Both the position numbers and the translations under genes were made by a program. A DNA stretch of 42,880 nt from Lyngbya sp. HA4199-MV5 (lineage in GTDB: Bacteria; Cyanobacteriota; Cyanobacteriia; Leptolyngbyales; Leptolyngbyaceae), in NCBI GenBank assembly GCA_019359375.1, contig JAHHHL010000052.1:1-42880 (forward strand), read 5' to 3'. The notes under the pieces are model-generated. The model saw only the letters and a list, made by a program, of their open reading frames with translations, was not told the DNA's origin and made no database searches. Positions 15,274 through 23,995 of the stretch are shown here, one piece after another (the first letter of the stretch is position 1; each line of letters begins with the position of its first letter).

Positions 15274-16340
15274 TCAGTCCAGTTGCCCTTCTACATCCCG
15301 TCCTTCTTCAACTTCAACCGATAGAATATTTAATTGGGTTTCTAATTCTTCAATAGTGGGTAAGTTACCTTTTAGCGATTCTGGCAAGGCATTCTTCAGT
15401 TGATAGGTTGAAATCCCAATGGGCTTATTGACATCTCGAAGCGCATACTCTACAACCGTGTGATCCTGTGTTTTACACAGCACAATGCCAATGGTTGGGT
15501 TATCGATGGGGCTTCGTAATAAATCATCGACCGCTGAAACATAGAAATTCATCTTACCTGAAAATTCTGGCTCAAATTCAACGGTCTTTAAATCAACCAC
15601 CACAAAACAATGCAGACGAAAATGATAAAACAATAAATCCAGCCTGTATTCCTTGCCACTCACTTGAATTGGGTATTGACTGCCAACAAACGCAAATCCA
15701 ACTCCCATCTCCAGTAAAAATTCCCGGATGTGCCGAATCAACGCTGTTTCTAGTTCTCGTTCCTGCGCTTCATGTCCTAGATTCAGGAAGTCAAAATTGT
15801 AAGGATCGCGCAAAATTGCTGCGCTAAATCTGATTGTGGCTGAGGCAGCATTTGAGTGAAGTTCGTCAGCACTCCTGCTCCTTGCCGTCGATATAGCTCA
15901 CTTTCAACGCGCTGAGTCAGGACGCTACGGCTCCAGCCCTGTTGAATCGTCTGCTGAATGTACCACAGCCGTTCCTCTGGATCTTTCACTTTATCCAGCA
16001 GCATACAGTTATGAAACCAGGGAATTTGTCCAGCAACCTGCTGGACAAGTTGTTCATCAGGGTAGGCTTCCGCAAAGGCACGCATGTAAAGCAAATTAGT
16101 ACGAGAAAAGCCTTTCATTTCAGGGAAGGCACTTTGCAGGTCTTTTGCCAGCTTACTGATGACTTTCGCACCCCAGCCTTGCTCTTGCTGGCGCGTTAAA
16201 ATTTCCCGCCCGATCTGCCAATAGAGCATCACCAGTTCTCGGTTGACGGCTAAAGCTGCCTGGGTTTGGGCATTGCGAATTCGCTCTTTCAACCTATGCA
16301 GAAAGTTGTCATAGTCGCCCGATCGCAGGTCGATGCTCAT
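15274..16340 (-). pseudogene. DUF1016 (YhcG-like) PD-(D/E)XK nuclease split by a one-base frameshift
   Basis: The first frame (16340-15783) is the DUF1016 N-terminal domain: YDNFLHRLKERIRNAQTQAA, LYWQIGREIL, then GFSRTNLLYMRAFAEAYP and QIPWFHNCMLLDKV. The second frame (stop 15274) begins at LRDPYNFDFLNLG and carries the nuclease half: YRLDLLFYHFRLHCFVVVDLK, then MNFYVSAVDDLLR and GIVLCKTQ. In intact relatives these are one chain of ~345 residues and the junction is continuous, so one base appears lost near 15815-15825 in the CAATTTTG run. The palindrome at 16026-16048 lies inside the first frame (LVQQVAGQ) without breaking it. Family members are nucleases of poorly known role, sometimes defence- or recombination-linked. 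A sequencing error could also explain the shift. Confidence 0.75.
16026..16048. repeat. Palindrome of the TTGTCCA family within the DUF1016 gene
   Basis: TTGTCCAGCA and TGCTGGACAA, 10 bp perfect arms with a 3-base loop. In-frame insertion in a coding region. Confidence 0.6.
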
Positions 16341-16439
16341 AAAAGGTACAGATGAACTGAGGCAGCTTTTACTATACCGTAGGAGGGGTAACTTAATGGC
16401 TTGAGGATAAAGGGATCCACGTCGCGGTGTCGGCCGTCA

Positions 16440-16463
16440 ATCGTCCAAGCGAGCTTGGACAAT
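16440..16463. repeat. Palindrome of the TTGTCCA family upstream of the DUF1016 gene
   Basis: GTCCAAGC-GA-GCTTGGAC, 8 bp perfect stem extending to 10 bp with one mismatch (ATCG versus ACAAT). Intergenic between the DUF1016 gene and the two-gene cassette. Confidence 0.55.
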
Positions 16464-16512
16464 GGTTAAACCCCATTCTACGTGGGTGGGCAAGTCGCTA
16501 GAATGTAAGCCC

Positions 16513-17289
16513 CTAAGCCTTTGGAATTAACTTTGGTAATATCTCTTCAATAATACGCTTTTGCCCGTTTGGTGTAAGGGCAACTTCATTTCCAGCAAGC
16601 CGAATGTCTTTACTCTTAATGAGTCTTGATATTGCAACGTCCATATTCTGTGGCTTTTGATTCACGGCATGTTCTTTGATTGCCGTTTTGCTCATTCGAT
16701 TGTTGCTGGCATGGTAGAGCAATATAAGAACTTCGTTAGGTGCAGAAGTGTCTTTAGCTAACACAAGTGGCTTTCCATCTAACTCGTGAATGATTGAATG
16801 CTCTAGCTGAACAAGTTGTTCAATCACTTCGGTAATTATCTTACGATCTTTATTCCAAGCAAGACGCAAAAACTCTGCAAAAAGCCACTTTCCCATGTGG
16901 AGCACCAGCATAGAATCCATATAGTTTGCCGTGTACTCTGGGGAGATATGAACAGCACCACGATCAGATCGGAATTTGTAGACTACTCTGATTACTTGAG
17001 TAATGTGTTGGCGATCTTTTTGTCCAAGGTTATGAGAGCAGTTTTTACTAATCAGTGTATCGCAAGCTTGTCCTGGAAGCATTTCATGACTGACTACACC
17101 CGTATCCATTTGTAAGAGGCAACGTGAAACTGCTTCACATAAACGACCTCCATCTAACTCTGTTGGTTGCCAATCCCCCCCAACAAAGCGTTGCTGCATT
17201 TCCACGTAGGATTCAACAACTAGCTTTGCAAGGTCAGAATCAAGAATTATTGCAAGTTCCTGAATAAGCTGATGTGTAGTAAGTTTCAT
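16513..17289 (-). CDS. Unknown protein with C-terminal winged-helix-like region (partner of the zinc-ribbon protein)
   Basis: 258 residues from ATG 17289, chosen because AGGAG stands 6 bases upstream. The N-terminal ~150 residues are helical and polar (KLTTHQLIQELAIILDSDLA; YVEMQQRFVGGDW) with a short EYTANYMDSMLVLHM stretch and no membrane segment. The C-terminal part (LILLYHASNNRMSKTAIKEH, then AISRLIKSKDIRLAGNEVAL) reads as a winged helix. It begins 20 bases after the zinc-ribbon gene on the same strand, so the two form an operon. No recognised family and no HIP1 site. It could be a regulator or a defence or stress module. Confidence 0.6.
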   Translation of the reverse strand: MKLTTHQLIQELAIILDSDLAKLVVESYVEMQQRFVGGDWQPTELDGGRLCEAVSRCLLQMDTGVVSHEMLPGQACDTLISKNCSHNLGQKDRQHITQVIRVVYKFRSDRGAVHISPEYTANYMDSMLVLHMGKWLFAEFLRLAWNKDRKIITEVIEQLVQLEHSIIHELDGKPLVLAKDTSAPNEVLILLYHASNNRMSKTAIKEHAVNQKPQNMDVAISRLIKSKDIRLAGNEVALTPNGQKRIIEEILPKLIPKA

Positions 17290-17309
17290 CATCAACTCCT
17301 AGTGCAAAT

Positions 17310-18590
17310 TCAGGCAAATACTCCACTAACACGGGTTAAACCTGCCATTTTTGCGGCAGCTTCCATTCCGGGCGGTTGTAGCTGAAACCCCTCTGCAACT
17401 TGAATTACTTTACCTTTGTTGGCAATCTCCTTCAAAGCCCGACGAATACTCCGTTCGTCAACTTTTATTTCAAACGCTTGGTACAAGAAGTTTGCCAGTC
17501 GACCTGCTGAAACAACTTTGTGTGCATCACTGGTTGCCCGACGGATTGCCCACAGCGCAAAAATCCCTTTCTCTGCCACGGAGCAATCTTTGATCACAGA
17601 ATGTCCGTTTACACCCAAAGCAAGAGCATTCCAATTTTTTGTCCACTCCTCAACATCTTTGGAGACAACGCTAAATTTACGCTTTACCGACTTAGATCCT
17701 GCCGACGTTTCATCAACGTTATCTTTGCTGATGGTTTTGCCACGACCACGGGAAGTAGAACCCGGTTGCCACTTATCCTCAATGTTGGGATCAGAAAACT
17801 CTCTCAGAACTTTACGCGCTGCTTCCCGCCCAGTTACGCGCAACTCAATCATGCCCTCCTCAATTGATAAGTCTGGTGTATTCTTTAACCAAGTTGAGGT
17901 ATTACCGTCATACACTCCCGCGTCGTTCAAAATATCGTTCAAGTTACTGCACGAAACTTGGTCTTGCCCCTTTAGTTCTTCATAAGCAAAGAGAAATGTA
18001 TATGTGAGGCGACGAGCATAGTCAAGTTTGCTCCCTGCTTTGAGTCTTGGATCATTTAGTTTAAAGCGATCGCCTTTATCTCGGAAAATTTGCTTCAGTG
18101 ATTCTGCATCTGGAGAAGCATCCGAAGATTTTGCACTGACTGAGACTGTCTGCTCCGTTACCTCGTTTTCTGATTCACTCAGTGCTGGAACCGTTGCAGG
18201 TAAGAGGAGGTGAGAGTCTTCAAGTGCTGAAGTAGTCTGAATGTAGGTGTGCTGTCTCTGTGCAGCCTTAGCTCCAATTCGAGTTCCCAAGATTGAGCCG
18301 ATTTGAATACCAAGACTTTCACTGACCTCATTGGTGAACTCAGTTTTCAAAGAACACTCTTTGTCTTTATACTCCAACTTATTAACTGCTGGGCTGAGAG
18401 TTACTGCTTGCCTGCTTGAAGTACCCGCGATACCTTCACCTACAGATGTTCCACAAACATTGCAAAAGCGGGCGTTGGATTTCAGCCATGAGCCACATTC
18501 ATGATTTTTACACTGCACCTGAATTCCGCAACTTGGGCAATAAATATCATCTGCTGACAGATTGCTTTGGCAGGAAAAACAAGCTGGCAT
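17310..18590 (-). CDS. Zinc-ribbon protein with winged-helix-like C-terminus, unknown function
   Basis: 426 residues. Eight cysteines in the first 46 residues form two zinc ribbons (C4/C7, C18/C21 and C27/C32, C43/C46). A low-complexity stretch follows, including LGIQIGSILGTRIGAKAA, then a helical middle (LTYTFLFAYEELKGQDQVSC; YDGNTSTWLKNTPDLSIEEG; VTGREAARKVLREF). A Lys/Arg-rich linker precedes a C-terminal domain (EKGIFALWAIRRATS, then AGRLANFLYQAFEIKVDERS, RRALKEIANKGKVIQV) that looks like a winged helix. The sequence suggests a sensor or DNA-binding scaffold working with the downstream 258-residue protein. GGAGG lies 7 bases before ATG 18590. It is divergent from the AAA ATPase gene. I do not recognise the family. 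Confidence 0.6.
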   Translation of the reverse strand: MPACFSCQSNLSADDIYCPSCGIQVQCKNHECGSWLKSNARFCNVCGTSVGEGIAGTSSRQAVTLSPAVNKLEYKDKECSLKTEFTNEVSESLGIQIGSILGTRIGAKAAQRQHTYIQTTSALEDSHLLLPATVPALSESENEVTEQTVSVSAKSSDASPDAESLKQIFRDKGDRFKLNDPRLKAGSKLDYARRLTYTFLFAYEELKGQDQVSCSNLNDILNDAGVYDGNTSTWLKNTPDLSIEEGMIELRVTGREAARKVLREFSDPNIEDKWQPGSTSRGRGKTISKDNVDETSAGSKSVKRKFSVVSKDVEEWTKNWNALALGVNGHSVIKDCSVAEKGIFALWAIRRATSDAHKVVSAGRLANFLYQAFEIKVDERSIRRALKEIANKGKVIQVAEGFQLQPPGMEAAAKMAGLTRVSGVFA

Positions 18591-18725
18591 TGAGTAACCT
18601 CCAATTTCGTTAGTTTCAGGAATACTTAAGTGCGAGAGAGAAAATCAGACTCTATAAGTGGTGGTTTATTTCCTTAACCCACGCTATATTCATTTCAGCA
18701 GATCATAGCGTACCCGTATGGGTAT

Positions 18726-19943
18726 GTGTGTACTAAAAAGCTCACGGCTCAGGTAGGGATTACCGTACTTTTGCTAGAAACCTACGTTCAACTGCCTCTG
18801 GAACTGCAACCGTTTATTCCCTTGCTGTCTCATGCAATGCCCGATCGCCAGCAGGTAGAAGCGATCGTGACTCAGTTCTGTAACCAGCATTCCTGGCTTG
18901 GCAAGGATGATGCTGAGCTTCAACAGCGATTGAGCACGGTTTGTCAGGGGTTGCCAGTGGGTGAGATTGAAATGGTGCTGGGCAGGCTGCTGACGTTTGC
19001 GGATTCTTCGGAGCAATTGATTCAATTGATTCTGGATCATAAAATTAACAAGCTGCGAGGGCGGGGGTTGGAGTACATTGCAGAACCAGACGTGCCCACG
19101 GCTGCCGGATTGGATTTGTTGGAGCGACGGTTGGAGGCGATCGCTGCTCTGCTTCGACCTGAAGCTCAACAGTATGGGCTGAGCTTACCCATGGGGATGG
19201 TGCTGTGGGGACCACCCGGCACAGGTAAAAGTCTCTCTGCCAAACTGGCGGCTAAGAAGATGGGGTTGCCTTTGTTGGCGGCAAATTGGGGCATTCTCTT
19301 GAGTAGCCCAAACCCCGATCGCGCTTTGAAGGAATTCATTGCGGTGGTCACGTCTCTGGCTTCTTGTGTCCTCTATTGGGATGACTTTGACAAGGGTTTT
19401 GCAGGCTGGGACTCGAATGCTGATGGTGGGATCGCCCGTCGTCTGTCGGCGGCTTTGCTGACCTGGATGCAGGAACACCAGGAACCGATCTACACGATCG
19501 CGACTGTCAATCGTTTAGGGCTGCTACCACCTGAATTAGTACGGCGTTTCGAGGACATCTTCTTCGTGGATTTGCCGCATGAAGGAGCCAGATATGAAGT
19601 GTTCAATCTACATCTGGCAAAGTACTTCCCAGCATTTCGAGGGAATAGTCAATCGCCCTGGACAGAAGACCAATGGCGCAGGCTATTGACAGAGTACCGA
19701 ATTTGCACCCCTGCTGAGATTGGGAATGCAGTGCGGCGTTGTGCAGAGGAAGCGTTTTACCAGGGTAGACCAGGGCAGATTGAACTGGAGGATTTGTTGG
19801 GGCAGCGACAGCAGTTTACCTCAGCGATGGAGCGGGAATCTGAGCAGATGCAGGCAATTCGGAATCAAGCAACCTATGCGAGACCTGCCAGTGGGGGCGA
19901 TCGATCGAGGTTTGCTTACATTCATCGAGAGTTGTTTGATTAA
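18726..19943 (+). CDS. Ycf46-type AAA ATPase, N-terminus probably shortened
   Basis: 405 residues from GTG 18726. Walker A GPPGTGKS (162-169), Walker B VLYWDDFD (215-222), and the later PPELVRRFEDIFFVDLP segment are characteristic of AAA proteins of the cyanobacterial Ycf46 group. In that group the AAA domain follows an N-terminal region containing segments like TVLLLETYVQLPLELQPFIP and LSHAMPDRQQ, seen here right at the start (residues 13-41). The frame is open upstream only to 18678, so the first ~80-90 residues of the usual protein are missing or replaced. The substrate of the family is unclear; chloroplast and cyanobacterial members are linked to photosynthesis regulation. Divergent from the zinc-ribbon gene. 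Confidence 0.75.
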   Translation: MCTKKLTAQVGITVLLLETYVQLPLELQPFIPLLSHAMPDRQQVEAIVTQFCNQHSWLGKDDAELQQRLSTVCQGLPVGEIEMVLGRLLTFADSSEQLIQLILDHKINKLRGRGLEYIAEPDVPTAAGLDLLERRLEAIAALLRPEAQQYGLSLPMGMVLWGPPGTGKSLSAKLAAKKMGLPLLAANWGILLSSPNPDRALKEFIAVVTSLASCVLYWDDFDKGFAGWDSNADGGIARRLSAALLTWMQEHQEPIYTIATVNRLGLLPPELVRRFEDIFFVDLPHEGARYEVFNLHLAKYFPAFRGNSQSPWTEDQWRRLLTEYRICTPAEIGNAVRRCAEEAFYQGRPGQIELEDLLGQRQQFTSAMERESEQMQAIRNQATYARPASGGDRSRFAYIHRELFD

Positions 19944-20016
19944 GAAAGTGATTGCTGATTTCGCTCTACCGTTGATACACGATCTCCATTCCCTTCTTTG
20001 CTGAACGGAGGCTTAT

Positions 20017-21612
20017 TTAGAACGAGAAAACAGTGCGAAGTGTACCCGAAAAAACCGTGCCATTGGTCGCTTGATTCCCAGGCTGGGTAATCACTTGCAC
20101 CACTGGAGAGATATGAATATTGTCATTGATCGGAAAACGGTAGAATGCTTCAAAATTGGTCTGTGTACCAGTGCCAACGTTACCTTCTACAAAGGGTTGA
20201 CCTGCCGCCAGTCCAGCCAAGGCACCGGGCTTAAACAAGTCTCTCACCGTGATTCCAGCCATCCAATACTGCGGGTTGAGATCGCCAAACGCAGTATTAT
20301 TGTACCAACTGTAGCCGTAGCGTCCAAAGATGCCGAACTGGGGTGAAAGTGTCCATTCAAGATTTGCACCGATCGCAGCAAAGTGATTGTCCAACACCTG
20401 ACCTCCCGCGTACTGCAAGCGTAAGGCAAAATTCGTAGAGGGAGCATACTCCAGTTCAACCACACCCTGATAGGTATCGCCAAACAAACCACTTTCGCCT
20501 CGACTGTTGGGATAGAGAATGCGACTGATGGCAGAAACAGCGCGAACCGAACCTTGATTGCCAGGATTTGCTGCTTCTGCCGCAACATAGGTTGCATTCA
20601 CTCTGAATGTTTCATTTCGAGGCTTCCAGTGGATAGCGGCTCCAGCACTTGGACCACTCACAGGCAAAAGAATGTAGTTATTGACAAATGCCAGCGTGTT
20701 GAAATCCCGCGCACTAACGTTAGCATAGCTATTGCGATCAACGTAATCGGTGATGCGAACATCTGGACCGATTGAGATTTCTAAATCTTGGGCAGGTTTG
20801 AAGGTGTAGAAAACACGGCTTAACCCAAAGCGATCGTTGGAAGCAGGAGGCTTGGCTGAATAATCTAATACGCTACCCAAAACTGGTTCTAGAAAGCCGC
20901 CTGTATTGTCTTCAATGCCATCACTTCCCGCTTCGATCAGAATTCGCAACAAATCTGTGCCATTAAAGCTGGTATCGAGAAACAGACTGGCGCGGTACAG
21001 CACCGTAGCACTGGGTTGGAAACGGGTGATTTCGCTGCCGCTAATGTCAATGATACGATCGCCTCCAAACCCACCTGCATTCGTCGCCATAATTACAAAT
21101 CCCCGAAGTTTTGTTGTAGTAGAGAAGTGTTGGCTTTCCAGGGTGGCAGTTCGTACTTCCAAACTATCTACTCGACTTCGGAGTGTCGCCAGTTCTGTGG
21201 TAAATTCTGCTTGCAAGCGACGCAGCGTCTTTAAGTCTTCTTGTCGCATCAAGTTGTTAGAAGTAGCGGCTAGCAATGCATTGATATGATCGAGACAAGT
21301 ACTCAACCCAGTGGCAAACTCGTAACGGTTCATAGCTTGGTTGCCACGAAAGACACGGTTTGGATAGCCGGAAATGCAACTGTATCGCTCAACCAGAAAT
21401 TGCAAGGCTTGAAATGCCCAGTCGGTAGGCTGTACATCAGCAAGTTGATTGACCGAGGTGATTTGATCCTGAATTGATTCGATTACTTGAACTGGTGGAA
21501 GAATTGGATCAACTGTTATGTCGATTGGAGCTGTTTGTGCCAGTGTAACCGGATGGAAAATTACCCATAGCAAAAGAGAGGCAAGCAATCGTGCCTGTTG
21601 ATGTTTTCGCAT
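20017..21612 (-). CDS. SLH/OprB-type outer-membrane porin
   Basis: 531 residues. A signal peptide (MRKHQQARLLASLLLWVIFH to ...TLAQ), then an SLH-like segment (VNQLADVQPTDWAFQALQFL, YSCISGYPNRVFRGNQAMNR), a coiled-coil spacer (DLKTLRRLQAEFTTELATLR, ending near residue 155) and an OprB beta-barrel ending in aromatic Phe (TLRTVFSF). This is the classic cyanobacterial outer-membrane porin plan: the SLH binds the peptidoglycan layer and the barrel passes small solutes or iron. It lies 15 bases after azoR on the same strand, so it is probably the last gene of the operon that begins at 23774. Its presence suggests that the operon product is handled across both membranes. Confidence 0.85.
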   Translation of the reverse strand: MRKHQQARLLASLLLWVIFHPVTLAQTAPIDITVDPILPPVQVIESIQDQITSVNQLADVQPTDWAFQALQFLVERYSCISGYPNRVFRGNQAMNRYEFATGLSTCLDHINALLAATSNNLMRQEDLKTLRRLQAEFTTELATLRSRVDSLEVRTATLESQHFSTTTKLRGFVIMATNAGGFGGDRIIDISGSEITRFQPSATVLYRASLFLDTSFNGTDLLRILIEAGSDGIEDNTGGFLEPVLGSVLDYSAKPPASNDRFGLSRVFYTFKPAQDLEISIGPDVRITDYVDRNSYANVSARDFNTLAFVNNYILLPVSGPSAGAAIHWKPRNETFRVNATYVAAEAANPGNQGSVRAVSAISRILYPNSRGESGLFGDTYQGVVELEYAPSTNFALRLQYAGGQVLDNHFAAIGANLEWTLSPQFGIFGRYGYSWYNNTAFGDLNPQYWMAGITVRDLFKPGALAGLAAGQPFVEGNVGTGTQTNFEAFYRFPINDNIHISPVVQVITQPGNQATNGTVFSGTLRTVFSF

Positions 21613-21627
21613 GACAATGAGGAAATT

Positions 21628-22266
21628 TTACGAGTACAACACGTTGCTGTAGTCCAATTGCCAAGCGGCAATCACTTGATGGATAGTTTTGTGAGCAGCG
21701 GCAATGGAAAATTGACGTTCATCCGCTCCCATTGCCAAATTTTCGGCATGAATAAAGGTGACATCCGTAATGCCAATAAAATCAAACACTGCCCGTAAGT
21801 AGGGTTCTTGAAAATCGAGTGGTTCACCCGCGTAGCTCCCGCCCCGTGTGGTAATCACCAACACCTTTTTGTTCTTGAGCAATCCTTCGTAGCCATCGGC
21901 ACCGATAATAAACGTCCGTCTGACCCGCACCACCTGATCGATGTATGCCTTGAAGGTTGCAGGCACACTGTAGTTGTACATGGGAATGCCGAGGACATAG
22001 AGATCCGCAGTCAGTAATTCCTCAATTAACTCATCCGAAATCATCAGCGCCGAATCTAATGTAGGTGTGAGTTGCTCAGGTGGGCTAAACGCAGCAGCAA
22101 TCCAAGCTTCATCGATCGCTGGCACCGGATGGTGTCCCAAATCCCGATAGATAATCGCATCATCTGGATGAATTTGTTTCCACACGTCAATGAACTGTTT
22201 TGTCAAGGCACGAGAAATGGAGCGATCGCCTCTGGGACTCGAATCTAAATGTAAAATGTGTACCAT
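21628..22266 (-). CDS. azoR: FMN-dependent NADH:azoreductase / quinone reductase
   Basis: 212 residues. The flavodoxin-like start (ILHLDSSPRGDRSISRALTK, FMN phosphate site) and the PMYNYSVPATFKAYIDQVVR motif with TRGGSYAG are characteristic of AzoR/AcpD proteins, which reduce azo compounds and quinones by two electrons with NADH. The length is typical. GGAGGAAAG stands before ATG 22266. It lies 47 bases after the MFS gene and 15 before the porin on one strand; with the small secreted protein this suggests detoxification and efflux of quinone-like compounds. Confidence 0.9.
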   Translation of the reverse strand: MVHILHLDSSPRGDRSISRALTKQFIDVWKQIHPDDAIIYRDLGHHPVPAIDEAWIAAAFSPPEQLTPTLDSALMISDELIEELLTADLYVLGIPMYNYSVPATFKAYIDQVVRVRRTFIIGADGYEGLLKNKKVLVITTRGGSYAGEPLDFQEPYLRAVFDFIGITDVTFIHAENLAMGADERQFSIAAAHKTIHQVIAAWQLDYSNVLYS

Positions 22267-22313
22267 TTTAGAACTTTCCTCCTTCCATTGCTTGTATCAT
22301 GTGACTTCAAGGG

Positions 22314-23447
22314 TTACCGTTTCTCCTGCTTGAGTTTTTGATAAACCAAAATCAGGAAAGCATTAGTGACCAGCAAAACGGCTCCAAACCCGACCAGGGT
22401 ATTTACAACGCCAAAACGCTCAGACAAGAAACCAATTAGAATCACGGGAACGCCATATCCCAGATAGGCACAGACAAAATATCCAGAGGTAACTCTCGCC
22501 GCTTGAGTGCCACCCAACCGCACTACTTCGGCTAATCCACCCAGGTACGTGAACCCGTAGCAGGCTGTTCCCGCGATCGCAACTCCTGCAAGTACCAAAC
22601 TCAATTGACCGAGCCACGCCCCACAGGTGAAGGTGAGGTAGCCTAGCACCAACAGCACAGCGCCAACTTGCAGCGATCTCCGTGCTTCCAATCGCCGCGC
22701 AACAGGTTGAAACAGAACACCTGCAATCACGATGATGAATAACATCGGACCTGACCAATTTGGCAGTCCGTATTGCGCTAATTGAGCTGGGAGAATGACC
22801 CCGACGATGCCAGCCAGCGACCAGGCAAGGGCGATCGCCAACCCCGCCCAAATTGCTCCTGGTGGAAAGCTCGGTAGTCGAATGAATGATCCTGAAGTTG
22901 TGGGTTGTTCAGGGATACTGACTGCTAAACCAATACAGCCCAGAATCAAAACAAACACCATCCAGTAGCTAAACGGTACTAGCGATTGTCCATAAGACAA
23001 CACTATATTTGTAAACAGAGCGCCACTGGAAAAGCCCAATGATGTCGTTAAGCTAACGTAAGTAGCAACTTGTTTAGCATTTTGTGGCATCAGAGCTGAT
23101 AGATAGGCTGTTCCGGTTCCGGTAATCAAACCCACACCAATTCCTTGCAGAACTCGGGTGACAAATAACGTGTAGATATTCGGTTGAGCAATCATCAAAA
23201 ATGTTGCAATACAGGCAAAGAGCAAACTCGCTAGAATTACAGTCTTCCGTCCAATGCGATCTGAGGCTCCACCCAGCAAAACCAATGTGGGTAGTAATCC
23301 TGCAACGTAGGTTGAGAAAGCGATCGCCGAGATGCCACTACCAAAACCCGCCAATTTTGCATAGGTGCCATACAGCGGAATTTGCAAGTTTGCGGCATGA
23401 GTGATGAGAAAAATGGCGATCGCCACAATCAGTACAGGTCGTTTCAT
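22314..23447 (-). CDS. MFS efflux transporter
   Basis: 377 residues with about 12 hydrophobic helices. The loop GGASDRIGRKTVILASLLFA (residues ~60-80) is the MFS motif A between helices 2 and 3, and VTRVLQGIGVGLITGTGTAY is the motif typical of drug-efflux members. The second half begins after a polar loop (EQPTTSGSFIRLPSF). Start ATG 23447 is 15 bases after the small secreted gene. Substrate not evident; the azoreductase next to it and the AraC regulator upstream suggest an aromatic or quinone compound. Confidence 0.85.
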   Translation of the reverse strand: MKRPVLIVAIAIFLITHAANLQIPLYGTYAKLAGFGSGISAIAFSTYVAGLLPTLVLLGGASDRIGRKTVILASLLFACIATFLMIAQPNIYTLFVTRVLQGIGVGLITGTGTAYLSALMPQNAKQVATYVSLTTSLGFSSGALFTNIVLSYGQSLVPFSYWMVFVLILGCIGLAVSIPEQPTTSGSFIRLPSFPPGAIWAGLAIALAWSLAGIVGVILPAQLAQYGLPNWSGPMLFIIVIAGVLFQPVARRLEARRSLQVGAVLLVLGYLTFTCGAWLGQLSLVLAGVAIAGTACYGFTYLGGLAEVVRLGGTQAARVTSGYFVCAYLGYGVPVILIGFLSERFGVVNTLVGFGAVLLVTNAFLILVYQKLKQEKR

Positions 23448-23462
23448 CGTTCGATTACCCAG

Positions 23463-23774
23463 TTAATCTTGTGGCGGAATGATTCTTTGTTCAAAGCGTT
23501 CCTTAGTCAAGCGATCGCGCTCCAACAACTGAGGTTCTACACGCACAGTCTGAGGTTGTTGATTCAAGGCGCACTCAGACCGTTGTTGTCCTTGACCTGA
23601 ATTCTGAGTGATGGGTTGTTCCACTGTTATCGTCGATTGTTTCAATGGTTTGGTGGCAACACACGTTGGTTGAGGTGATGGTTGCGATCGTGGTTCTGTT
23701 TGCGTGTTGCCACTAACAGCAGGCAAAATGGCAGTCAAGAGGATAAAGCAGCCGCTACTAATCATGAATTTCAT
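23463..23774 (-). CDS. Small secreted hypothetical protein
   Basis: 103 residues. Signal peptide MKFMISSGCFILLTAILPAV with likely cleavage after VSG, then a polar Gln/Pro/Thr-rich region with two cysteines (PTCVATKP, SECALNQQ). AGGAG stands 8 bases before ATG 23774. First gene of the minus-strand operon continuing with MFS, azoR and porin. No domain recognised; could act in the periplasm. Confidence 0.65.
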   Translation of the reverse strand: MKFMISSGCFILLTAILPAVSGNTQTEPRSQPSPQPTCVATKPLKQSTITVEQPITQNSGQGQQRSECALNQQPQTVRVEPQLLERDRLTKERFEQRIIPPQD

Positions 23775-23911
23775 GGTTCAGACTCCTAAATGACAGATAT
23801 ATGCCAAAAAAGACAGCGCTTCGCACCAGTCACTCAACAGCGCAGCAAAATCTGACTTGATCCTTTGCTGATGAGAAAGCTAGCAACTTGTATGGCTAAA
23901 ATCACTTTGGC

Positions 23912-23935
23912 TTTATAAAGAAAAATCTTTATAAA
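23912..23935. promoter_or_regulatory. Inverted repeat operator candidate upstream of the efflux operon
   Basis: TTTATAAAG-N6-CTTTATAAA, 9 bp perfect arms with an A-rich spacer. About 140 bases before the first gene of the efflux operon. A matching element with 6 bp arms (CTAAAG-N6-CTTTAG) lies at 25035-25052. Confidence 0.5.
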
Positions 23936-23995
23936 TTAACTCTACAAAGCTGCATCAAACCTGTCTTGCACATTCTTACGGTTTTAGACACATTC

